Assembly (NCBI GenBank): GCA_947474205.1
Contig: CANJIC010000029.1
Span: forward strand, 1 to 13,627
Reading direction: 5' to 3'
From: Planctomycetaceae bacterium
GTDB lineage: Bacteria > Planctomycetota > Phycisphaerae > Phycisphaerales > SM1A02
DNA: 13,627 bases
How positions within the stretch are numbered: position 1 is the first letter of the stretch; each line of letters opens with the position of its first letter. Below the pieces are notes generated by a model. That model had not been told where the DNA came from. It saw only the letters and a program-made list of their open reading frames with translations, and did not search any database. Positions 7,888 through 13,627 of the stretch are shown piece by piece. The position numbers and the translations under genes were made by a program.

Positions 7888-9329
7888 GGCATTACCTCCG
7901 CTGGAAGAAAGCCCGCGGCTTTGGCCAGCGCAAGTCGTGCGCCGCGGCGTTGACGTTCCAAATCATTCAACTCAAGTTTGGCGTGGTTGAAAGCGTGTTG
8001 CGCGTCAATGGCGTCGCGGCGCGAGCCTTCACCAACATCCGCAGAAAGTTGCGCGCGCTTGAATGTTTCCGCGCTTGGTGCAAGCGAATTTTCAGCGCTG
8101 ATGTCGCGCTTCTCTTGCATAGTCACGGCTTTCACCATGGCGCCGCGCAATTCAATAATGGCCGCTTGCCGCACGCGCTCGGCTTCAATGTTGGCGGTTT
8201 GCAATTCAGCTTCCGCCTTGTCAATGCGCGCCGACCCGTTGTTGAAAATTGGCAGCTCAACATTGGCGCTAAATGCAATCGCTTTATCGCCTTCCATGTC
8301 GCGGTCAAACCCCGCGCCCACGTCAAGTTTGTTGGAGCGACTTTTTCTGGCCAATTCAACTTTGCTCTTCGCCGCGTTCGCTTGCGCTTGCGCCGCGCGC
8401 ACATCAAGTCGACTGTCCGCCAATGCGGCCAGCAATTTTTGCTCATTGGCAATGGGCGCATGAATTGCGAACGCAGATGATGAATCAGGCGCGCCTGTTC
8501 GCCAATCCGTGGACGCCTCCGCGCGGCCAAGTAACGCCATCAGCGATAACTGCGCTGCTGAAAGCATTTCACGCGCCTGCATTAACCGATGGTGCGCATC
8601 AGTCAACTCGGCTTGCGACTTTGCAACGGCGTCGCCAGTTGATTCACCAACAGCGAATCGCTCGCGCGCAATTGCCAACAAATTTTCAGTGATTTGCAAA
8701 TCATTTTGCGCCAGATTGCGCTCCTCGCTTCGCATGGCCACTTCATGCCACGCCACACGCGTTTCAACCGCAAGCGCAACCGCGCTCGCTCCAAGTGACA
8801 ACAGCGCCGCTTGATAATTCTCACGCGCGACCTCGCTGCGCAATGGTTGCTTCCACAGTTCATCAATTTGAAACATCAGCATGGCGAAAATTGGAACCGC
8901 GCTCATGGAATCAAGCGGAACACCAGAGGTGAAGTTCACGACAGGATTCGACGGCGTTGAAATATCAATCGCCTCCGCGCGCAATGCGCTTGTTTGTGAA
9001 ATCAATTTCGCAATGGATGGACTCGCATCAAGCGCAATTGCAACCGCGTCCACTTCATTCAGCGGATTTGGCAGAGCGGTCACCGCTGCGGCATGCAATG
9101 TTTGCGCGTCTATCACCTTCGCGTCGGGATGCGTCCAGCCTGGCGCCACGCCGGCGCGGCTTTGCAAGTCCGCGCCAAGCGACGCGGGTTGTTCAAATGT
9201 TTGAGTGGCGCAACCATTCACCAGCAACGCGGTCAAAGTCAGAATGACGCTTGGCGTTGTCGCCGTTACAAGCGCATGGAAGGTATTGCGGCGCACGCAG
9301 TGCCCCAACAAGTGCAAAAAGTTTTTCAT
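7884..9329 (-). CDS. TolC/CusC-type outer-membrane efflux factor
   Basis: A 481-residue outer-membrane factor forming the exit duct of the exporter. A signal sequence ends in 'LLVNGC', so Cys40 is probably lipidated, as in the CusC/OprM branch. The mature protein is almost all long Ala/Glu/Arg/Lys-rich helices arranged as two related halves. Typical motifs include '[14 protein letters not shown]', '[20 protein letters not shown]', the second-half copy '[20 protein letters not shown]', and '[20 protein letters not shown]' just before the last helices. The start is the ATG with a GGAG Shine-Dalgarno 7 nt upstream. An in-frame TTG two codons earlier sits only 1 nt from that Shine-Dalgarno and was rejected. 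It is followed by the adaptor gene with ATGA overlap and preceded, after about 80 bp, by the Cys-rich gene. Confidence 0.92.
   Translation of the reverse strand: MKNFLHLLGHCVRRNTFHALVTATTPSVILTLTALLVNGCATQTFEQPASLGADLQSRAGVAPGWTHPDAKVIDAQTLHAAAVTALPNPLNEVDAVAIALDASPSIAKLISQTSALRAEAIDISTPSNPVVNFTSGVPLDSMSAVPIFAMLMFQIDELWKQPLRSEVARENYQAALLSLGASAVALAVETRVAWHEVAMRSEERNLAQNDLQITENLLAIARERFAVGESTGDAVAKSQAELTDAHHRLMQAREMLSAAQLSLMALLGRAEASTDWRTGAPDSSSAFAIHAPIANEQKLLAALADSRLDVRAAQAQANAAKSKVELARKSRSNKLDVGAGFDRDMEGDKAIAFSANVELPIFNNGSARIDKAEAELQTANIEAERVRQAAIIELRGAMVKAVTMQEKRDISAENSLAPSAETFKRAQLSADVGEGSRRDAIDAQHAFNHAKLELNDLERQRRGARLALAKAAGFLPAEVMP
7895..7899 (-). promoter_or_regulatory. Shine-Dalgarno of the adaptor gene
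   Basis: GGAGG on the minus strand, 7 nt before the adaptor ATG at 7887, within the 3' end of the outer-membrane factor gene. It confirms that start. Confidence 0.75.
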
Positions 9330-9336
9330 GTTCAAA

Positions 9337-9340
9337 CTCC
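9337..9340 (-). promoter_or_regulatory. Shine-Dalgarno of the outer-membrane factor gene
   Basis: GGAG on the minus strand, 7 nt before the ATG at 9329. It favours that start over the TTG at 9335. Confidence 0.6.
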
Positions 9341-9410
9341 AAATTGAAAAATAAAATCACAGGACAAAATGCGCAGAAGAATTTCTGGGCATTTCAAGCG
9401 TGATTGGAGT

Positions 9411-9914
9411 TCAAATAATCCAGTGCGAATGGATGGCGCAGCGTTGGTTCACGCGCAGGGGCGGCCCTGGCGGATCATGCTGGCACAGTTCAAGCGAAGG
9501 AATGTCGATTGTGTTTCCGGCGGTGACAAAATCAAACAGCGATGGCGGAAGAACAAATTCAACCGCGGTCAAATCAATCGTGGGTGGCGCAGGCGGCGGC
9601 GCCTTGGTCACGCAGCACGCGCAAGTTTGGCAAACGGGCTTTGGACTTGAATTGGAATTTTCCTGCGCGGTCTTTTTAGATTTCTCCGCGCAACATGAGC
9701 GCGTGACTTTCTTGCAGCAATCAGCCACAGAACTCGAAACGCCAACACTGGACTTCTGGGCGCCATCGTGGCACGCCACATTGTCAAAAAGAAACATGGA
9801 CAATTGACAATGACACACCGGCAGCCAAAGGGCAGCCAGCAAAGTGATCAGCACTCGTGGAGTTGCGAACATGCGTTGAGTTAGGCTAACCCAAGAATTC
9901 GAGTTCGCAAGCAT
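9411..9914 (-). CDS. Cys-rich exported protein leading the efflux operon
   Basis: A 167-residue protein of unknown function, not recognised as a characterised family. From the ATG at 9914, a hydrophobic signal segment (about 20-33, 'RVLITLLAALWLPV') precedes a mature part with 13 cysteines. They fall in clusters: CHC (34-36), Cys48, CC (66-67), CC (74-75), 'CQTCACC' (95-101), Cys144 and Cys159. A proline stretch (106-111) separates the Cys-rich half from a hydrophobic C-terminal part. Such clusters suggest metal (for example copper) binding or disulfide chemistry outside the cytoplasm. Small exported Cys/His proteins of this sort often sit beside metal-efflux genes. Neither start is backed by a Shine-Dalgarno; an ATG at 9872 would give a shorter, more usual signal peptide. 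Being first in the operon, it may act as sensor, chaperone or sink for the exporter's substrate. Metal binding is inference. Confidence 0.65.
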   Translation of the reverse strand: MLANSNSWVSLTQRMFATPRVLITLLAALWLPVCHCQLSMFLFDNVACHDGAQKSSVGVSSSVADCCKKVTRSCCAEKSKKTAQENSNSSPKPVCQTCACCVTKAPPPAPPTIDLTAVEFVLPPSLFDFVTAGNTIDIPSLELCQHDPPGPPLRVNQRCAIHSHWII

Positions 9915-9917
9915 CAA

Positions 9918-10134
9918 TTTTAAATTTCTAAATAGTTTTACCTGTCTTTATTCACCAATCCAACTTTATTCATGCCATGAAACCACCATATTTGCCCTAA
10001 TTTCAAAGTATTTACTCGACTTTTATCGTATTGGGATTATTCTAACTCACCTCACACCAATCACATCTTTTCGGACTCACCGCATCAATTTTTTCACAGC
10101 CCTCATCGAATATCCCAATAAGGACACAGCAAGC
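9918..10134. promoter_or_regulatory. AT-rich divergent intergenic region
   Basis: This gap of about 217 bp separates the minus-strand exporter operon from the plus-strand deiminase gene, so promoters for both must lie here. It is clearly more AT-rich than the coding DNA. No promoter reads well. A weak minus-strand candidate is TTGGAT, 17 nt, TAAAAC (9935-9963 region). The 9-mer CTTTATTCA occurs twice, at 9946-9954 and 9964-9972, an 18-bp offset that could suit a regulator binding on one helix face. An AAGGA Shine-Dalgarno (10120-10124) lies 10 nt before the deiminase ATG. No RNA gene or open frame of note was seen. Confidence 0.5.
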
Positions 10135-11781
10135 ATGTCAACCCGTTACACATTGTCATTGATCGCCTCTCTTGCATGTGCCGTCTGCGTCAACGCGGGC
10201 CAAGGCATTTCCAAATTCAATCCAATCAATCAGGTGCTTGCTGATGTGCAAAGTTTGCCACGCACGCTCACGCCCACGGAAAAAGAATGGATTAAAAATA
10301 ATCCGCAGATTCAAACGCGCGCGGTCACAACCACTCCACAGGGCGCGCTGATTGCGCCAAGTGAATACGCGCCATCTGAAGCCATTATTTATGGTTGGTC
10401 CGGCTCCACCAGTTGGAAAACAATTTTGGCGCAAATGGCAAAGCAAATCACCACCGTTGGTCAAGCCGATGTGATTGTTGTGGTGGCGAATTCAACCGAC
10501 CTTGCGGCCATGACCAGCAGCTTCAACAGCAATGGCGTGGACATGAGCCGCGTGCGAACATTCACAGGATCTCTCAACAGTATTTGGATGCGCGATTATG
10601 GTCCGCGCTTTGTCTATGAATCCGGAGTGCGCGTGATTGTTGACAGCATTTACTACAGCACGCGTCCGCTTGACAACGCCATTCCAACAGTTCTTTCGAG
10701 CGCCTTGAAGAAGCCTTTATACGCGCTCAACTTGCTGCATTCCGGCGGCAACTATCACATGGGTGAGCCGGGCCTTGGATTCGCCACGCGCTTGGCGGTG
10801 GATGACAATCCAAGTCTCACCGAATCACAAATCTCGGCGCTGTTCCAATTGTATTACGGAATGTTCACGCGTTGGCAAACGCAACTTCCTTGGACCGTGG
10901 ACGGCACCGGCCACGTGGACATGTGGTTCATGCCCATCGCCGCCAACAAAATCATGATTAGTTCCTGGCCCGCCAACGTTGGATCAGCGCAGGCGCTCAC
11001 TTGCGACGCTGCGGCTGTTGACATGCAAAGCAGGGGCTACACCGTGTATCGAGTACCCGCGCGTTTGATTAGCGGCGTGCATTACACTTATGTGAATTCT
11101 GTGATCTGCAATGATTTGGTTTTGATTCCAAGCTACACCAACACCACCGTGTCTCCCTACAACACACAGGCGGTGGCCGCGTGGCAGGCGGCGTTGCCGG
11201 GCAAGACCGTGGTGCCAATTGCATGTCAGAACATCATCAGCGCGGCGGGCGCCATGCATTGCATTGTCATGCATTACCCCAAGCACACTGGCGGCAACAA
11301 TCCGGTTGTCTATGTGCAAAGTCCAAATATCGCTCAGCAACTCACTCCCGCAAGTGTGGTAAGCGTGAATTGGATCAGCGATCACGTGCGCGACATCACG
11401 TCGGTGGACATTCAGTTGTCACTTGATGACGGCGCCAACTTTTCCACGGTGGCGGCCAGCGAGGCAAATGACGGCACGTACACATGGAGTGTTCCCGACG
11501 TGTATAGCACCAACGCGCGCATTCGAGTGTTGGCTCGAGATAGTTCGGGCATCACCGGTTCTGATCAAAGCGATGTTTCTTTCACCATCAACGGCACGCA
11601 ACAGCGCAATGGTGATTTCGATGGTGATGGATTTATCAATAGCGGTGATCTAGGAACGATGCTGACGAATTTGGGAGAATGTCAAAATCTAAGCGATTGC
11701 CCCACGGATCTAGATCGCAATGGTGTAACTGATGCGGCCGATCTTGGACGCTTGCTGACCATGTTTGGTGACGCGACTTAA
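10135..11781 (+). CDS. Secreted peptidylarginine/agmatine deiminase-family protein with Ig-like and dockerin-like tail
   Basis: A 548-residue exported enzyme of the PAD_porph family (bacterial peptidylarginine and agmatine deiminases, which hydrolyse guanidino groups to give citrulline-type products and ammonia). A signal peptide (1-21, 'SLIASLACAVCVNA') argues for action outside the cytoplasm, unlike ordinary agmatine deiminase. Catalytic-site motifs are 'WMRDYGP' (Asp154), 'DGTGHVDMWF' (His260, Asp262), Asn321 in 'YVNSVICND' and 'GAMHCIVMH' with the nucleophile Cys376. From memory, the Porphyromonas gingivalis enzyme uses Asp130, His236, Asn297 and Cys351, so the offset is a near-constant 24-25. 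An Ig-like beta domain follows (about 388-486). Then come two calcium loops of dockerin type, 'DFDGDGFINSGD' (494-505) and 'DLDRNGVTDAAD' (525-536), each followed by an 'LGxxLxxxG'-like helix, probably for attachment or sorting. Substrate, peptide arginine or small amine, is not proven. Confidence 0.88.
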   Translation: MSTRYTLSLIASLACAVCVNAGQGISKFNPINQVLADVQSLPRTLTPTEKEWIKNNPQIQTRAVTTTPQGALIAPSEYAPSEAIIYGWSGSTSWKTILAQMAKQITTVGQADVIVVVANSTDLAAMTSSFNSNGVDMSRVRTFTGSLNSIWMRDYGPRFVYESGVRVIVDSIYYSTRPLDNAIPTVLSSALKKPLYALNLLHSGGNYHMGEPGLGFATRLAVDDNPSLTESQISALFQLYYGMFTRWQTQLPWTVDGTGHVDMWFMPIAANKIMISSWPANVGSAQALTCDAAAVDMQSRGYTVYRVPARLISGVHYTYVNSVICNDLVLIPSYTNTTVSPYNTQAVAAWQAALPGKTVVPIACQNIISAAGAMHCIVMHYPKHTGGNNPVVYVQSPNIAQQLTPASVVSVNWISDHVRDITSVDIQLSLDDGANFSTVAASEANDGTYTWSVPDVYSTNARIRVLARDSSGITGSDQSDVSFTINGTQQRNGDFDGDGFINSGDLGTMLTNLGECQNLSDCPTDLDRNGVTDAADLGRLLTMFGDAT

Positions 11782-11835
11782 CACATTGGCCAGTGCTCGC
11801 CTGAAACATTTCCCATCGCGGGTTATCTTGCCAAT

Positions 11836-13627
11836 ATGGCAATAGAACATCTCTCCGATGAGCAAGTTCGCACTTGGACGCGTGAGCAAAAAGATCGATG
11901 GTGGCTGGAGAATGTGTACCGCGGCAACATGGCGCAACTCACACTGCGCTCTGCGCTCACTGGATTTTTTCTTGGAGGCGTTCTCAGCGCCACCAATCTT
12001 TATATTGGCGCCAAAACTGGTTGGACTCTTGGCGTTGGCGTGACCAGCGTCATTCTAAGTTTTGTAATGTTCCGCGCCATGTCGCGCCTGCAAGTTGCCA
12101 AGGACCTCACCATTCTGGAGAACAACGCGGTGCAAAGCATCGCCACCGCGGCCGGGTACATGACTGGTCCGCTGATCTCCGCGCTGATGGCGTACATGTT
12201 CATCACGAACAAACCAATGCAATGGCACCAAATGTTGTTGTGGAATGTTCTTGCCAGCATTCTTGGTGTGCTGGTTGCGTTTCCAATGAAGCGCCGCTTT
12301 ATTAACGATGAGCAGCAACCATTTCCCGAAGGTCGCGCCGCCGCCGTTGTGCTTGACTCGCTGTATCCGCATGCGCCGCGCGGTGGAACGTTGCACATGC
12401 TCAACGACATGCCCATTGAGAAGCCCGCTTCGGAAACCAGTGGCGGCGTGGATTCTGGATTGTTCAAAGCAAAAGCGTTGGCATGGGCCGCGGGCATTGG
12501 CGCAACGTTGCAACTTCTAGTGGCGGGCGGCTACATGGCCATGTTGCAAATTCGCGTGCTTGGTATTCACAAGGCCAAGGAGTCGCTGTGGAAAATTCCT
12601 GAGCGACTTGATGAGTGGTACTACAAACTTGCGCACGCTGGAAAAGTTCCGCTGCCAAAATCATTCGGCGCAACATTTGAGCAACTTGGCGTCACCGTTG
12701 CCTTTGACTTGTCCATGATTGGAGCGGGCGGACTCATGGGAATGCGCATCGCCAACAGTTTGTTGGTGGGCATGGCGGCAAACTTTCTTGTGCTGGCTCC
12801 GCTCATGATCCGCGCCGGCGAAATTGTTCCCAAGAATTGGTCCAAGATTGTCCAAGCTGATGGAACCTACGACATGGCCGCCGCAATTTTTGGCCGGCCG
12901 CACTTGACCAACAGTTGGTGCTTGTGGTGGGGCGTATCCATGATGGTGACTGCCAGCATGGTGAGTTTATTTGCAAAACCAAAAATGATCATCTCTGCGT
13001 TCACCGGCATCTTCAAACGCAAAGCCGCCAATCACGATTGCGTAGCGCACATTGAATTGCCGCTGAAATACAGCTTTATTGGAATTCCTATTTTCAGCGC
13101 CGCCATTATTTGGTTGAACTGGATGTGGTTCGATGTGAATCCGTGGCTGGGCGCGCTTTCCATTCCAATGATTCTTGTGTTGACGCTGATCGCGGCCAAC
13201 GCGACCGCGCTCACCAGCACAACGCCCACCGGTAGTTTGAGCAAGATCACGCAGTTCACATTTGGTTCGCTGCAACCCACCAACCCCGCGACCAATTTAA
13301 TGACCGCGGGCGTGACAACGGAAGTGGCAAGCAACGCCAGCAATTTATTAATGGACATCAAGCCCGGCTACATGCTTGGCGCCAAGCCGCGCCAACAAGC
13401 GTGGGGACATTGCATTGGAATTGTGGCGGGCGCGCTTGCAAGCACTCCGCTGTTTTATCTTTTGTTCCTTAATAAATGGAAGCCAGGCAGCGACGCGACC
13501 ATTGAAAGCACCATCACCGAAGCGTGGGCCGTGCCCGGCGCGATTCAGTGGGCGGCCATTAGCAAAGTGATCGAAGGCATGGGTAAAAGCAGCACCATGG
13601 TCAGCGTTGTGCAAACTGGTCCCGACG
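11836..13627 (+). CDS. OPT-family oligopeptide transporter (partial, runs off window)
   Basis: The frame stays open from the ATG at 11836 to the window edge (597 codons, no stop). It encodes a polytopic membrane protein of the OPT (oligopeptide transporter) family, which imports short peptides or metal-chelate compounds. Family marks are 'NLYIGAKTGWTLGVGVTS' (54-71), 'LENNAVQSIATAAGYMTG' (94-111), 'QQPFPEGRAAA' (160-170, the family's PFPEG motif), and far downstream 'TTEVASNASNLLMDIKPGYM' with 'GAKPRQQAWGHCIG'. A large polar loop lies between the first and second halves. Bacterial members are usually 600-700 residues, so only a short C-terminal part should be missing. It begins 54 bp after the deiminase stop with no clear Shine-Dalgarno and no visible terminator between, so the two could share a transcript. 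The transported compound is not known. Confidence 0.9.
   Translation, partial: MAIEHLSDEQVRTWTREQKDRWWLENVYRGNMAQLTLRSALTGFFLGGVLSATNLYIGAKTGWTLGVGVTSVILSFVMFRAMSRLQVAKDLTILENNAVQSIATAAGYMTGPLISALMAYMFITNKPMQWHQMLLWNVLASILGVLVAFPMKRRFINDEQQPFPEGRAAAVVLDSLYPHAPRGGTLHMLNDMPIEKPASETSGGVDSGLFKAKALAWAAGIGATLQLLVAGGYMAMLQIRVLGIHKAKESLWKIPERLDEWYYKLAHAGKVPLPKSFGATFEQLGVTVAFDLSMIGAGGLMGMRIANSLLVGMAANFLVLAPLMIRAGEIVPKNWSKIVQADGTYDMAAAIFGRPHLTNSWCLWWGVSMMVTASMVSLFAKPKMIISAFTGIFKRKAANHDCVAHIELPLKYSFIGIPIFSAAIIWLNWMWFDVNPWLGALSIPMILVLTLIAANATALTSTTPTGSLSKITQFTFGSLQPTNPATNLMTAGVTTEVASNASNLLMDIKPGYMLGAKPRQQAWGHCIGIVAGALASTPLFYLLFLNKWKPGSDATIESTITEAWAVPGAIQWAAISKVIEGMGKSSTMVSVVQTGPD

Noticed and set aside
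11782..11835. Possible read-through fusion of the deiminase and OPT genes, since both lie in the same frame
   Set aside because: A TAA stop ends the deiminase right after its second calcium loop, which is the normal end of such a tail, and the OPT protein has its own ATG and a usual N-terminus.

Overview
The window looks like part of a Planctomycetota chromosome, probably Phycisphaerae-like. This is an inference from protein features, because no rRNA or marker gene is present. The supporting features are: a C-terminal pair of calcium-loop repeats ending in 'LGxxLxxxG' on a secreted enzyme (typical of exported planctomycete proteins); a putative lipoprotein with an OB-like domain and a 'TPADYCCE' motif; a Cys-rich exported protein leading an efflux operon; and an AsmA-like single-pass protein. 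Genes are densely packed. No RNA gene, insertion sequence, CRISPR array or phage gene was seen.

Left end (1-1538, + strand): the 3' end of a molybdenum-hydroxylase large subunit (XdhB-like), followed with an ATGA overlap by its maturation factor XdhC. Next (1644-2558, +) is a short AsmA-like membrane-anchored protein. Its stop codon lies three bases from the stop of the convergent minus-strand operon.

Centre (9914 down to 2562, - strand): one long operon that appears to encode a complete tripartite ABC exporter. In transcription order it holds a 13-cysteine exported protein, a TolC/CusC-type outer-membrane factor, a MacA/HlyD-type adaptor, a MacB/LolD-type ATPase, FtsX-type permease A, a 25-codon mini-ORF, FtsX-type permease B, and the OB-like putative lipoprotein. 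Nearly every junction is a 4-base ATGA overlap or a short gap, so the products are probably made in coupled amounts. The layout resembles MacAB-TolC, but it has a separate ATPase and two unlike permeases as in LolCDE. The substrate is unknown; the Cys-rich proteins at both ends of the operon hint at metal or redox stress. The mini-ORF sits between two near-identical 21-bp copies of the permease A stop / permease B start junction and looks like the product of a small tandem duplication.

Right end (10135-13627, + strand, divergent from the operon across an AT-rich gap of about 220 bp): a secreted peptidylarginine-deiminase-like enzyme. Its four catalytic positions match the Porphyromonas enzyme in order and nearly in spacing, and it carries an Ig-like and a dockerin-like tail. 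It is followed by the first 597 codons of an OPT-family transporter that runs off the window. Enzyme and transporter could together act on peptides or their fragments, but that link rests on adjacency only.
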